From Bin94 sp965215535 (GTDB lineage Bacteria; Gemmatimonadota; Gemmatimonadetes; Longimicrobiales; Gaopeijiaceae), in the NCBI GenBank assembly GCA_965215535.1, contig OZ244063.1, forward strand, positions 496,001-560,000: a stretch of 64,000 bases of DNA, written 5' to 3'. Position 1 is the stretch's first letter. Each line of letters starts with the position of its first letter. The notes under the pieces were generated by a model that did not search any database, was not told where the DNA came from, and worked only from the letters and a program-made list of their open reading frames with translations. Position numbers and translations under genes: made by a program. Positions 9,154 to 18,037 of the stretch are shown piece by piece.

Positions 9154-9449
9154 GTTCCCGCTTGCGGCGAGCCGGCTACTTCGTTCTGGGCGCTTCGGTG
9201 GTGCTCGGCGTTTCGGCGCTGATTCTGCGCGACCAGCTCCTGCGCAACCGGCGCGATCTCTTCAGTCCCAATCCCCTGCGAAGGCTGGCGGCGCTCGGCC
9301 ACCTTGGCCGCGCAGGTGCAACGGTGGGCGCCATCACCCTGCTGCGCGACTTTTGCGACTGGGAGGAACGATCGCTGCTACGCCGCCGGGCCGGCGCCAT
9401 CCTGGGGCGCATGGAAGACGAGCTGCGCGCGCGCGAGGGGTCCCGGTGA
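9150..9449 (+). CDS. Small membrane protein of unknown function
   Basis: A 99-residue protein with one N-terminal membrane segment (about residues 10-26, YFVLGASVVLGVSALIL) followed by an Arg/Leu-rich cytoplasmic-looking helix-rich tail that could form one HEAT-like helical pair (LRRLAALGHLGRAGATVGAI). Its ATG overlaps the recR stop (ATGA) and its stop overlaps the pgsA GTG (GTGA), so it is coupled to both. That position argues it is a real gene. I do not recognise the family; a link to envelope or phospholipid synthesis is only suggested by the neighbour. Confidence 0.65.
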   Translation: MSSRLRRAGYFVLGASVVLGVSALILRDQLLRNRRDLFSPNPLRRLAALGHLGRAGATVGAITLLRDFCDWEERSLLRRRAGAILGRMEDELRAREGSR

Positions 9450-10126
9450 ACATTCCCAATGCGATTACCGCGGCGCGAATTGCGCTCTGCCCGGTGATCG
9501 TTCTCCTGGCGCTCGCGACCGATCCGATCCTGCGCTACACGGCCTTTGGCATCTTTCTCCTGGCCGCCTTCTCCGATATCTACGACGGCCACCTGGCCCG
9601 CAAGCACGGCTGGGTTTCGAACATTGGCAAACTCCTCGATCCGATCGCCGACAAGCTCCTCGTCGCTGCCGCGCTGATCCCCATCTTCATCATCACCCGG
9701 CGCGCCGACGGCTTCAGTGATCTCCCCCTCTTCGGCGGACCGCTTCCCCTCTGGGTCCTGATCGTGATCTTCGGTCGCGAGCTGGCGGTCACCTTCTTTC
9801 GCGCCCATGCGGTGCGGCGTGGCATTGTGATCGCAGCGGGCAAATCCGGAAAGTACAAATCCTTCTTCACCTATCTCTTCGGCGGCGCCCTCCTTCTCTG
9901 GTTCCCCCTTCTGCGCACAGCCACAACCTCGGGCTGGGACAATCGCCCCTGGGATCTCTGGGCGATCTTTCATTCGACCTTTGCGGCCACGACGCTCGCC
10001 CTGGCTCTCTTTCTGACCCTCTTTTCGCTGGGAGACTACCTCTGGCGCTACCGCTCCCTGGTGGTGACCGCAGGAGGGTCGCCACAGGAGCGGACCGCAG
10101 ACGAAACAGACCGGGAAGCGGGGTGA
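9446..10126 (+). CDS. pgsA: CDP-alcohol phosphatidyltransferase (phosphatidylglycerophosphate synthase)
   Basis: A 226-residue inner-membrane enzyme that likely transfers phosphatidyl from CDP-diacylglycerol to glycerol 3-phosphate. The CDP-alcohol phosphotransferase motif is intact: SDIYDGHLARKHGWVSNIG followed by KLLDPIADK (D-G-x2-A-R-x8-G-x3-D-x3-D). Several membrane segments follow. GTG 9446 is chosen because it overlaps the upstream stop and gives the typical NIPNAITAARI N-terminus. Related enzymes use serine or inositol; length and N-terminus favour PgsA. The C-terminus carries a hydrophilic Glu/Arg tail. Confidence 0.87.
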   Translation: MNIPNAITAARIALCPVIVLLALATDPILRYTAFGIFLLAAFSDIYDGHLARKHGWVSNIGKLLDPIADKLLVAAALIPIFIITRRADGFSDLPLFGGPLPLWVLIVIFGRELAVTFFRAHAVRRGIVIAAGKSGKYKSFFTYLFGGALLLWFPLLRTATTSGWDNRPWDLWAIFHSTFAATTLALALFLTLFSLGDYLWRYRSLVVTAGGSPQERTADETDREAG

Positions 10127-10157
10127 TTGCCAGCCCACGCTGCCGGAGGCATCGGCC

Positions 10158-10655
10158 ATGACCGATGACGAGCTCCGTGCGCGGGCCCGGCGCCTTCTGA
10201 AACGGGCCGTGGCCGCACAAATCCGTCTGGCGACGGCCGAAAGCTGCACCGGCGGGCTTCTGGCCGGGGTTCTGACCGGCATTCCGGGAGCGTCGGCGAG
10301 CTACGCCGGGGGATTGGTTGCCTATGACAACGACGTCAAGGAGCGTCACCTGGGGGTGCGGGCGCAGACCCTGGAGACCGAGGGCGCGGTCTCGCAGGCG
10401 GTGGCGCTGCAGATGGCCCACGGAGCCTGCCGCACCTTCGGGGCCGGGCTGGCGATGGCGGTCACCGGAGTTGCGGGCCCCGGGGGCGGCACTCCCGCAA
10501 AACCCGTCGGCACGGTCTGGGTCGCGGCGGCGCTTGCCTCGGGGCAGGATACGGCGCGGTTGCTCCATCTCGGGGGAGACCGCGACGCGGTGCGCCGGGC
10601 GAGTCTGGCGGCGGCGCTCGATCTGGCGCTGGAGGCGCTGGCGCTGGCATACTGA
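10158..10655 (+). CDS. pncC: CinA C-terminal domain protein (nicotinamide-nucleotide amidohydrolase, PncC type)
   Basis: A 165-residue stand-alone CinA-C domain. The family hydrolyses NMN to nicotinate mononucleotide in NAD salvage. Seen motifs: RLATAESCTGGLLAGVLTGI with the catalytic Ser/Cys region, YAGGLVAYDNDVKERHLGV, and AVTGVAGPGGGTPAKPVGTV. The N-terminal molybdopterin-binding domain of full-length CinA is absent, which is normal for PncC. It lies downstream of pgsA, where cinA genes often occur, and before grpE. ATG 10158 lacks a strong Shine-Dalgarno sequence. Confidence 0.9.
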   Translation: MTDDELRARARRLLKRAVAAQIRLATAESCTGGLLAGVLTGIPGASASYAGGLVAYDNDVKERHLGVRAQTLETEGAVSQAVALQMAHGACRTFGAGLAMAVTGVAGPGGGTPAKPVGTVWVAAALASGQDTARLLHLGGDRDAVRRASLAAALDLALEALALAY

Positions 10656-10754
10656 CGCGAGCGGCGGGCGCTGAAGTACATTTGATGTGCAGCAACCCGA
10701 TCGTACCCGATTGCAGGCACAGAACGCACAGCTTTGAGGAAGGCACTGTCAGCG

Positions 10755-11450
10755 ATGACCCTCTCTGATTCCGATCGCCCCGACGAGATGGACACAACCC
10801 CCGCCGCCGCCCCGGATGAGGCCGACCCCGCCATGGACGCCGTCGCCGATCCCGGGAGCTCTGCGAAGCCGGAAGGAGACGAGTCCGCTCCCGTCGGGGA
10901 TCCGGCCGCTGCAGCAGACGATTCAGCCGCTGCAAAGGAGGGCGACGAAGGCGATGAAAACGAGGATGGAGCCCCCTCTGCAGCCGCGCCCGACGACCCT
11001 GTTCGGGAGCTCGAAGCCGAGTGCGATCGTCTGAGAGAGCGGCACCTGCGTCTTGCGGCCGACTTCGACAACTTTCGCAAGCGAACCGAAGAGCGGGTGC
11101 GCCGCCGCTGGGACAGCGCCCAGGCCGATCTGGTGGGCAAGCTCCTGGACCCGCTCGACGATCTTCTGCGCGTGACGACCCTGGAACCGGGGAGCGAGGC
11201 CAACGTAGAGGCAATCGTCGAGGGAATCGACCTTGTCGAGCGCAAGTTCATGCGCGCTCTGCAGGAAGCCGGGGTCGAGACCGTCGATCCCGATGGAGAA
11301 CCCTTCGATCCCAACACCATGGAGGCGATGATGCGCCTGCCCGCCGAATCCGACGAGATGGACGATACCGTGGCCCAGGTCTTGCAGCGGGGCTATACCC
11401 TGCGCGGGTTGTTGATCCGGCCGGCGCGCGTCAGCGTCTACAAGTCATAG
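10755..11450 (+). CDS. grpE: Nucleotide exchange factor GrpE
   Basis: GrpE releases ADP from DnaK. ATG 10755 (MTLSDSDRPDEM) is preferred over a TTG at 10734, since GAGGAAGG lies upstream of it. The 231-residue protein begins with a long acidic, Ala/Pro-rich disordered region (about residues 1-75), longer than in many homologues, followed by the coiled coil (ELEAECDRLRERHLRLAADF), the family motif DFDNFRKRTEERVRR, and the C-terminal beta-wing with VLQRGYTLRGLLIRPARVSV. dnaJ follows after 58 bases; dnaK is not in the window. Confidence 0.94.
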   Translation: MTLSDSDRPDEMDTTPAAAPDEADPAMDAVADPGSSAKPEGDESAPVGDPAAAADDSAAAKEGDEGDENEDGAPSAAAPDDPVRELEAECDRLRERHLRLAADFDNFRKRTEERVRRRWDSAQADLVGKLLDPLDDLLRVTTLEPGSEANVEAIVEGIDLVERKFMRALQEAGVETVDPDGEPFDPNTMEAMMRLPAESDEMDDTVAQVLQRGYTLRGLLIRPARVSVYKS

Positions 11451-11508
11451 CCGGCCCATGCACCGACACCGACCGGCACTCCCCACGGCCCGCTGACGCC
11501 TCGTCGCC

Positions 11509-12633
11509 ATGACAACGACCGACAAGGACTACTACGCCATTCTGGGGGTGGCGCCCAAGGCGGACGACGAGGCCATCAAGAAGGCCTACCGCAAGCTTGC
11601 CAAGCGCTACCACCCCGATGCGAATCCCGGAAACCCCTCTGCAGCCGAGCGTTTCCGCGAGATCGGCGAGGCCAATGCGGTTCTTTCCGACCCTGCCCAG
11701 CGCGCCCGCTACGACCGGATGCGGCGTCTGGGGGCTTTCGGGATCCGGGGCGGAGGACAGAATGCCGACTCCGGGGGACGTCCTGACCCGGAACAGCGCT
11801 CCGGCGGCTTCTCCTTCGACGATCTGGGGGGGCTGGGCGGCTTCGGCGACCTCTTTTCGTCGATCTTCGACCGCGGCCGCAAGGAGCAGTCCAATACCGA
11901 TTCCGGACCCGCCCGCGGCGCCAATATCGAGTACACCCTGGAGGTGCCCTTCATGGTGGCCGCCACCGGCGGCAAGGTCCCGATCGCGGTTCCGGTTCGC
12001 GAGGAGTGCGCCATCTGCAAGGGTTCGGGTGGCGCGCCCGGCACAGCCTGGAAGAAGTGCGAAGAGTGTCGCGGTTCGGGGAGCGTGTCCTTCGGCCAGG
12101 GCGGATTCGCGGTCAGCCGGCCCTGTCCCGCCTGTTCCGGTCGGGGGCGGATCGCCGAAAAGATCTGCGAGAGCTGCGGGGGCGACGGTCGCCTTCATCA
12201 GAACCGCAACATTCAGGTCACCGTTCCGGCCGGGGTGGATACCGGTTCGCGGGTGCGCCTGACCGGTCAGGGAGCGCGCGGTTCGGCAGGGGGCGCTCCG
12301 GGCGATCTGGTCATTGCCTTCAAGGTTGCGCCTCACCGCTTCTTTCGGCGCGAGGGCCACGACATCCATGCCGATGTCACGATCAATCTGGCCCAGGCGA
12401 CCCTCGGGTCGCGCATCCGGGTGCGAACGATCTCGGGGCGCAAGGTCGTGCTGCGGATTCCGCCGGGAACGCAACCGGGCACCCTCTTTCGGATTCCGGG
12501 CTATGGAATCAGTCGCGAGGGGAAGCGGGGAGATCAGTTCGTGCGGGTGAAGGTTGCAATTCCGGAATCGCTGAAGACCGATCAGACGCGGAAGCTCGAG
12601 GAGTTCGCCGAGGCGGCCGATCTGCGCTGGTGA
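11509..12633 (+). CDS. dnaJ: Chaperone protein DnaJ
   Basis: A 374-residue full-length Hsp40. Domains in order: J domain with the HPD triad (KRYHPDANPG), Gly/Phe-rich linker (GGFSFDDLGGLGGFGDLF), zinc-finger domain with four CxxCxGxG-like repeats (CAICKGSG, CEECRGSG, CPACSGRG, CESCGGDG), and substrate-binding C-terminal domains (VPAGVDTGSRVRLTGQG; PGTQPGTLFRIPGYG). The start gives the typical DYYAILGVAPKAD sequence. Its last 125 bases overlap the 3' end of mnmA on the other strand. Confidence 0.96.
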   Translation: MTTTDKDYYAILGVAPKADDEAIKKAYRKLAKRYHPDANPGNPSAAERFREIGEANAVLSDPAQRARYDRMRRLGAFGIRGGGQNADSGGRPDPEQRSGGFSFDDLGGLGGFGDLFSSIFDRGRKEQSNTDSGPARGANIEYTLEVPFMVAATGGKVPIAVPVREECAICKGSGGAPGTAWKKCEECRGSGSVSFGQGGFAVSRPCPACSGRGRIAEKICESCGGDGRLHQNRNIQVTVPAGVDTGSRVRLTGQGARGSAGGAPGDLVIAFKVAPHRFFRREGHDIHADVTINLAQATLGSRIRVRTISGRKVVLRIPPGTQPGTLFRIPGYGISREGKRGDQFVRVKVAIPESLKTDQTRKLEEFAEAADLRW

Positions 12634-13723
12634 CGCGCCGGATCCGGCCCCCGCCCAGGAGGCGGTCGCCCGCAAAGAGCACCCCCGACTGGCCCGGGGT
12701 GACGGCTCGCGCCGATTCGGCAAAGGTCAGCCGCGCCACACCTGCGGTTTCCCCCTCAAAGCGACAGCGCAGCGCGGGGGCGCGGTAGCGGATCTGAACC
12801 TCGAGCGCTGTGCCCGGAGCGGGCGGATCGGCGATCCAGTTGAGGTCCTCCAGCTCCACCCCATTCGCCTCCAGGAGGTGCCGGGGACCGATCACCACCT
12901 CGCGCGTGGCGGGCCGGATCTCGATCACGAAACGAGCTTCGGGAAAGCCACCCCCCAGACCGCGCCGCTGCCCCACGGTAAAGCCGGCGTAGCCATCGTG
13001 GCGGCCGAGCACGCGCCCCTCAACATCCACGATCGGGCCCGGCGAGAGCGCGGGGTGCAGAGGCAGGAGCCTCTTTGCCAGGAAATCGCGGTAGTTGCCG
13101 TGGGGAACGAAGCAGATCTCCTGCGATTCGGGCTTGGCTGCGGTCACCAGCCCCAGCGCGCGCGCCCGCTCCCGTACCTGCGCCTTGGCAAGATCGCCCA
13201 GGGGAAAGTGCAGCGTCTCAAGGAGTTCGCGGGGCAGCCCCCACAGGAAGTAGGACTGATCCTTTTGCCGGTCGCGCGCGCGTTGCAGATACACGGTGCC
13301 CCCGATTCGCTCGATCCGCGCATAGTGCCCCGAGGCAATCCCGTCGCAGGCAAGCGCCCGTCCGCGCCGCATGAGGTCGTGAAATTTGGTGTTGGAGTTG
13401 CAGCGCACGCAGGGGTTCGGGGTGCGGCCGCGGCTGTACTCGGCCACGAAATCGTCGATGACGTCGCGGGTGAACTCGCTCTCCACATCGAAGGTGTAGT
13501 GCGGGATTCCAAGGGCGTCGGCCACGGCTCGCGCATCGCGAATGCCATCCAGACCGCAGCAGGTGCGAGAAGCGCCGGCGCTCTCCTCGTCGCCGTAGCA
13601 GAAGGTCTTCATGGTGGCGCCGATCACCTCGTGGCCGGCCTCGACCAGAAGGGCGGCCGCGACCGACGAATCCACGCCGCCGGAGAGGGCGACCAGAATC
13701 CGGCGCCGGGGTGCAGCACTCAT
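12509..13723 (-). CDS. mnmA: tRNA-specific 2-thiouridylase MnmA
   Basis: Adds the 2-thio group at U34 of tRNA-Lys/Glu/Gln, taking sulfur from a cysteine desulfurase. The 404-residue protein has the PP-loop SGGVDSS (residues 14-20), the catalytic Cys in NPCVRC (C105, C108), the second active Cys in SQEICFVP (C204), and the C-terminal beta-barrel (GFTVGQRRGLGG). The family is usually about 360 residues. The extra 40 at the C-terminus (Arg/Pro/Ser-rich) are encoded opposite the dnaJ 3' end and may be read-through of a lost stop. The gene is coupled (ATGA) to the upstream cysteine desulfurase, which fits sulfur delivery. Confidence 0.94.
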   Translation of the reverse strand: MSAAPRRRILVALSGGVDSSVAAALLVEAGHEVIGATMKTFCYGDEESAGASRTCCGLDGIRDARAVADALGIPHYTFDVESEFTRDVIDDFVAEYSRGRTPNPCVRCNSNTKFHDLMRRGRALACDGIASGHYARIERIGGTVYLQRARDRQKDQSYFLWGLPRELLETLHFPLGDLAKAQVRERARALGLVTAAKPESQEICFVPHGNYRDFLAKRLLPLHPALSPGPIVDVEGRVLGRHDGYAGFTVGQRRGLGGGFPEARFVIEIRPATREVVIGPRHLLEANGVELEDLNWIADPPAPGTALEVQIRYRAPALRCRFEGETAGVARLTFAESARAVTPGQSGVLFAGDRLLGGGRIRRVTSADRPPRRTPRASASDRSSAIPELQPSPARTDLPASPRD

Positions 13724-14883
13724 GATCGGAGTGCGCGGGCGCGATCGATGGCTGTATTCACCGCCGCGACAATATCGTCTGTGTCGCGCTCCGTGCTGGT
13801 GCGGCCGAAGCTCAGGCGCAGCGCCGCCGCATCCTCGTCGTCGTCGGGGTGCAGCGCGGCAATGGCTGGGCTCGCCCCGTGCGAACCACTGGCACAGGCG
13901 GCCCCCGCCGAGGCCGCGATCCCGAGCCCGTCCAGAGCGGCCAGCAGGGTGTCGGGATCGGCGCCGGGAATGCCCAGCGAGAGGATGTGCGGCGCGCGCG
14001 GCAGCGCCGAGGCGTGTACCCGAAGACGCCGCTGTCCCTCGAGCAGGCGTCGCTCCACCCCGTCTCGCAACGCCTCCAGACGCCTGGCCTCGGCAACGCG
14101 CTCGGCAAGGGCAAGCTCGAGGGCCATCGCCAGACCCGCAGCCCCCGCAACATCTTCGGTCCCGGGGCGCATTCCCTCCTCCTGACCCCCTCCAAAGTGG
14201 AGCGGCACAGGTGCGGCCGGACCTCGCACGATCAGCGCACCCGTTCCCCGGGGTCCTCCGATCTTGTGCCCCGTTACGCTCAGCAGATCGACCGGCGTAT
14301 CGGAAAGCGAAACCGGAACCTTGCCCACGGCCTGCACCGCATCGCTGTGAAGGAGGGCGCCGTGGGCGCGGCAGAGTGCGGCAACGTCGGAGATCGGCAG
14401 AGCGAGACCGGTTTCATTGTTGACCCACATGCACGATACCACGCACGGACCCTCGGCCAGCGCGGCGCGCAGCGCATCCAGATCGAAGGCGCCGGCGACG
14501 AATCCCGCGATCGTCATGCGCGCGCCCTCGCGAACCGCCTGGTCGGCCGCCGCCCGCACCGCCGGGTGCTCGATCGCCGAAAGCACGAGGTGCGCCGTGC
14601 CGCGCTCGGCCAGCCAGCGCCGCGCCATGCCCAGAACCGCGAGGTTGTCGGACTCGGTGCCGCCCCGCGTAAAGACGACCCGCGCCGAGGGGTCGCCCAG
14701 CGCCGCCGCAACCGCACGCCGGGCCGCCTCGAGCCGCGCCCTCGCCGCACGCCCCCAGCGATGCGCACTCGACGGATTGCCAAAGTCGCGCCGGGAACAC
14801 TCCGCCATCGCTTCGGCGACCTCGCGCCGGAGCGGCGTCGTGGCCGCGTGGTCGAGATAGATGGAGACTGAAGCTGTGGACAT
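13720..14883 (-). CDS. iscS: Cysteine desulfurase (NifS/IscS family)
   Basis: A PLP enzyme that removes sulfur from cysteine to a protein persulfide. The 387-residue protein shows YLDHAATTPL at the N-terminus, the PLP phosphate-binding GGTESDN, the AIEHPAV motif with a His, NNETG, the Schiff-base Lys in SVTGHKIGGPRG (K207), and the catalytic Cys in AGAACASGS (C330). It lies directly upstream of mnmA with a 4-base overlap, so tRNA thiolation is its probable main task here. Whether it also serves Fe-S assembly cannot be seen. The symbol is family-level: nifS would be equally acceptable. Confidence 0.93.
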   Translation of the reverse strand: MSTASVSIYLDHAATTPLRREVAEAMAECSRRDFGNPSSAHRWGRAARARLEAARRAVAAALGDPSARVVFTRGGTESDNLAVLGMARRWLAERGTAHLVLSAIEHPAVRAAADQAVREGARMTIAGFVAGAFDLDALRAALAEGPCVVSCMWVNNETGLALPISDVAALCRAHGALLHSDAVQAVGKVPVSLSDTPVDLLSVTGHKIGGPRGTGALIVRGPAAPVPLHFGGGQEEGMRPGTEDVAGAAGLAMALELALAERVAEARRLEALRDGVERRLLEGQRRLRVHASALPRAPHILSLGIPGADPDTLLAALDGLGIAASAGAACASGSHGASPAIAALHPDDDEDAAALRLSFGRTSTERDTDDIVAAVNTAIDRARALRS

Positions 14884-14997
14884 GGGGGTAATATGGTATA
14901 TTCGTCACCGTTGCCGATGGATTGCCCGCAGGCAGGGGGCAGATCGGGCACACTCGACCGAGCGCGCGCAATGCGCCTCCAACACCCGCGAATCGAT

Positions 14998-16128
14998 ATG
15001 AATCTTCACGAATATCAGGCCAAGGAACTCTTTCGTGCGGCCGGAATGGCAGTCAATCCCGGCGAGGTTGCCGACGATGCCGCCACTGTGCGCCGTCTTG
15101 CAGAGCGCTGGGATGGCCGCGTGGTCGTCAAGGCGCAGGTGCATTCCGGGGGACGGGGGAAGGCGGGGGGCGTTCGGCTGGCCGAGACCGCCGCCGAGGC
15201 CGAGAGCGCCGCCGAGGCCATTCTGGGAATGGAGATCAGCGGCCTGAGGGTGGAACGGGTTCTGGTTTCGCCCCTCGAAGAGATCGCCAGCGAATCCTAT
15301 GTGGGCGTCCTGGTCGATCGCGAATCCCGCTCTCCAGTCTTCATGGCGTCGTCCGAGGGGGGGGTGGATATCGAAGAGGTGGCGCGCAACGCCCCCGAAG
15401 CCATCCATCGCCTCGCCATCGATCCGCGCTACGGCCTGATGCCGCACCAGGCGCTCGGACTGGCGTGCAAGCTCTACCGCGACCCCGCCCTGCAGCGCCA
15501 GGGCGCCCGCATCATTGCCCAGCTCTACGATGTGTTTGTCGGGAACGGGGCCGCCATGGCCGAGATCAACCCGCTCATCTCCACCGCCGCCGGCGAGGTG
15601 CGGGCGATCGACGCCAAGGTCAGCCTCGACGACAACGAACTCTTCCGCCACCCTGATCTCGCCGAGCTCCGCGACCCCGGATCCGAGGACGAGGCCGAGC
15701 GCAGGGCGCGCGAAGCCGGGCTGAGCTTCGTCCGGCTCGAGGGCAATGTGGGGTGTTGCGTGAATGGGGCCGGTCTCGCCATGGCCACAATGGATCTGGT
15801 CAAGTACTGCGGCGGCCAGCCGGCCAACTTTCTCGATATCGGGGGATCTTCCAATCCGGACAAGGTGGTGGCCGCACTCGAGATCATCACCGCCGATCCG
15901 GCCGTGCGGGTGATTCTCTTCAATATCTTCGGCGGAATTACGCGTTGCGACGATGTGGCGCGCGGCATTGTGGAGGCGACCCGCCGCACTGCGATCGATC
16001 TGCCGATCGTGATCCGGCTGACCGGAACGAACGAGGAGCTCGCCCGTCAAATTCTGGCCGATGCCGGCTTTGCCGCCGGAAGCTCCATGGACGACGTCGT
16101 ACAGGAAGCGGTGCGGCTCGCCGGCTGA
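14998..16128 (+). CDS. sucC: Succinyl-CoA synthetase (ADP-forming) beta subunit
   Basis: TCA-cycle enzyme making ATP/GTP from succinyl-CoA. The 376-residue protein starts NLHEYQAKELFRAAGMAV, the family N-terminus, so ATG 14998 is chosen over upstream starts. The ATP-grasp domain is followed by the CoA-ligase domain with FLDIGG and NIFGGITRCDDVARGI, both characteristic of the beta subunit. The first ribosome binding site is weak. It is divergent from the cysteine desulfurase and followed by sucD after 56 bases. Confidence 0.95.
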   Translation: MNLHEYQAKELFRAAGMAVNPGEVADDAATVRRLAERWDGRVVVKAQVHSGGRGKAGGVRLAETAAEAESAAEAILGMEISGLRVERVLVSPLEEIASESYVGVLVDRESRSPVFMASSEGGVDIEEVARNAPEAIHRLAIDPRYGLMPHQALGLACKLYRDPALQRQGARIIAQLYDVFVGNGAAMAEINPLISTAAGEVRAIDAKVSLDDNELFRHPDLAELRDPGSEDEAERRAREAGLSFVRLEGNVGCCVNGAGLAMATMDLVKYCGGQPANFLDIGGSSNPDKVVAALEIITADPAVRVILFNIFGGITRCDDVARGIVEATRRTAIDLPIVIRLTGTNEELARQILADAGFAAGSSMDDVVQEAVRLAG

Positions 16129-16184
16129 CCCGCCCCCGAGCCCGCAATCCTCGCAGAAGTTCCCCCAACCAAAGCTTCAGACTC

Positions 16185-17072
16185 ATGTCGATATTTGTTG
16201 ACGAAGATACGCGCGTTGTCGTGCAGGGAATTACCGGGCGCGACGGCTCCTTTCACACCCGCCAGATGATGGCCTACGGCACCGCAGTCGTTGCGGGGGT
16301 CACCCCGGGGAAGGGGGGACGCGAATTCGAGGGACCCGATGGCGCCGCCGTGCCGATCTTCGACACCGTGGCCGAAGCCACCGCCCACACTGCGGCGAAT
16401 GCGAGCGTCGTCTATGTTCCCCCCGCCTTTGCCGCCAGCGCGATCATGGAGGCCGCCGATGCCGGCATTCCCTTCATTGTCGGCGTCACCGAGGGAATTC
16501 CCGTCCTGGACATGACCCGGGCACACGCACTGGCCCGGGACCGCGGAGCGCGCGTGCTCGGCCCCAACTGTCCGGGAATCATCAGCCCCGGAAAGACGAC
16601 TCTGGGGATTATCCCCGGGCGCATCGTCGAACCGGGTCCGGTGGGACTGATTTCGCGCTCTGGCACCCTCACCTACGAAGCGGTGCACCACCTGACCCGC
16701 GCCGGCCTGGGCCAGACCACCTGCGTCGGCATCGGGGGCGACCCCCTGATCGGCACCAGCTTCGTGGATTGCCTCGAGGCCTTCGCTGCCGACTCCTCGA
16801 CCGAGGCGGTGGTCATGATCGGCGAGATCGGCGGCACCGCCGAACAGGAGGCTGCGGCCTGGGTCGGCCGGCACCTCGACATTCCCGTGGTCGGCTTCAT
16901 TGCCGGACGAACTGCGCCGCCCGGGAAGCGCATGGGTCATGCGGGCGCCATTATCAGCGGCTCTGCGGGAACGGCCGATGAAAAGACCCGAGCCTTCGAG
17001 GAGAATGGCATCCGGGTTGCGCTCCGTCCATCCGAGATCTCCACCCTGGTCGCCGAGGCTCTCGGTCGGTAG
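16185..17072 (+). CDS. sucD: Succinyl-CoA synthetase alpha subunit
   Basis: The 295-residue alpha subunit binds CoA and carries the phosphorylated His. Seen here: TRVVVQGITGRDGSFHTRQM at the N-terminus, GPNCPGIISPGK, LISRSGTLTYEA, GIGGDPLIGTSF, and the catalytic His in GKRMGHAGAIISG. ATG 16185 gives the canonical N-terminus and is preferred over the longer open frame. With sucC it forms the complete enzyme. Confidence 0.96.
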   Translation: MSIFVDEDTRVVVQGITGRDGSFHTRQMMAYGTAVVAGVTPGKGGREFEGPDGAAVPIFDTVAEATAHTAANASVVYVPPAFAASAIMEAADAGIPFIVGVTEGIPVLDMTRAHALARDRGARVLGPNCPGIISPGKTTLGIIPGRIVEPGPVGLISRSGTLTYEAVHHLTRAGLGQTTCVGIGGDPLIGTSFVDCLEAFAADSSTEAVVMIGEIGGTAEQEAAAWVGRHLDIPVVGFIAGRTAPPGKRMGHAGAIISGSAGTADEKTRAFEENGIRVALRPSEISTLVAEALGR

Positions 17073-17101
17073 CGCCGCCGTCTGCGAGCACACCCAGAAC
17101 C

Positions 17102-17965
17102 GTGGCCGGATTCACCCTCGGAGACCTCCTCGCCCGGCCCGCGATCGTCACTGCCGCAGAGCGGGATCCCCTGGTCTTCCACCACGCCGGAAGACCCCTC
17201 CCCCTCTCCCACCCCCTGCCCCCTGCGATCGCCACGGCACGCTCCCGGAGCCGATCCTCCTGGCGCTGCCCTCTCACCGATGCCATCGACTTCATCAATC
17301 TCGGCCAGGACAGCGCTCCCGATCCCGGCCTCGCGATCTCGCTGCACGCCGAATCCGAGTCGCGGCCCCGGGCCACCTGGTTCAGTTGGGGACTCTCGCG
17401 GCCTTCGGTCAATCTCTTCCTGGCTCCGGCGCTTCTGCGTCATGTCCAGGAGTCCGCGCTCCTTCCGGAAGAAGACGCCATCGTCCGGCTCCTGGAATCG
17501 TCCGCGCTGCGCGAATGCCCCGTGCCGGCCACCGTTCGGGTTCGCCATCTGGTGGAACCCCTCGCATACCGCATCTACCCCGACACGCCGATGGCCGAGA
17601 TCCAGCACCTCCTGATTCGTCGCGAGCTGCCCGCGCTCCCGGTTGTGGGAGAGCGCCAGGAGATGCTGGGGGTGATCACGGCCGAACAGCTTCTGGCCCA
17701 GATTCTTCCCGGTCGCGAAGACCCTCCCCGCAGCGGCCGCGACGAACTCCGGGCCCGCGACCTCATGACCCGCTCGGTGCTCTGTCTCTCGGATGACGAG
17801 GAGCTTGCAACGGCCAGCCGGATGCTCATCTCGCGCGGACTCCCGCGGCTTCCTGTCGTATCCGGCGACCGCCTGACCGGGTTTCTCTCCGGGGCCGCAG
17901 TGCTGCGCGCCTTCTCCGACGCCTTCGTCACCTCGCGCTCGCCGGTGCGCCTGGAGCTTTCCTGA
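17102..17965 (+). CDS. CBS-domain protein of unknown role
   Basis: A 287-residue protein with two C-terminal CBS units, about residues 145-205 (RHLVEPLAYRIYPDTPMAEI; LPALPVVGERQEMLGVITAE) and 222-282 (ARDLMTRSVLCLSDDEELAT; LPRLPVVSGDRLTGFLSG). Paired CBS domains usually bind adenine nucleotides and regulate an attached or partner protein. The N-terminal 140 residues match nothing I recognise and are poor in clear secondary-structure signals. The start is GTG 17102, 29 bases after sucD, so it may be transcribed with sucCD; a nucleotide-sensing role next to a nucleotide-producing enzyme and ndk is tempting but unproven. Confidence 0.72.
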   Translation: MAGFTLGDLLARPAIVTAAERDPLVFHHAGRPLPLSHPLPPAIATARSRSRSSWRCPLTDAIDFINLGQDSAPDPGLAISLHAESESRPRATWFSWGLSRPSVNLFLAPALLRHVQESALLPEEDAIVRLLESSALRECPVPATVRVRHLVEPLAYRIYPDTPMAEIQHLLIRRELPALPVVGERQEMLGVITAEQLLAQILPGREDPPRSGRDELRARDLMTRSVLCLSDDEELATASRMLISRGLPRLPVVSGDRLTGFLSGAAVLRAFSDAFVTSRSPVRLELS

Positions 17966-18037
17966 ACCCGCCACTCCCGCTCTGCGGAGCCTGCACGTTC
18001 AACCCTTCCCCCTGAACCCCACGGAGCACCTCACGCC

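Noticed and set aside
14905..16050. 381-codon minus frame opposite sucC
   Set aside because: Antisense shadow; sucC has all its family motifs.
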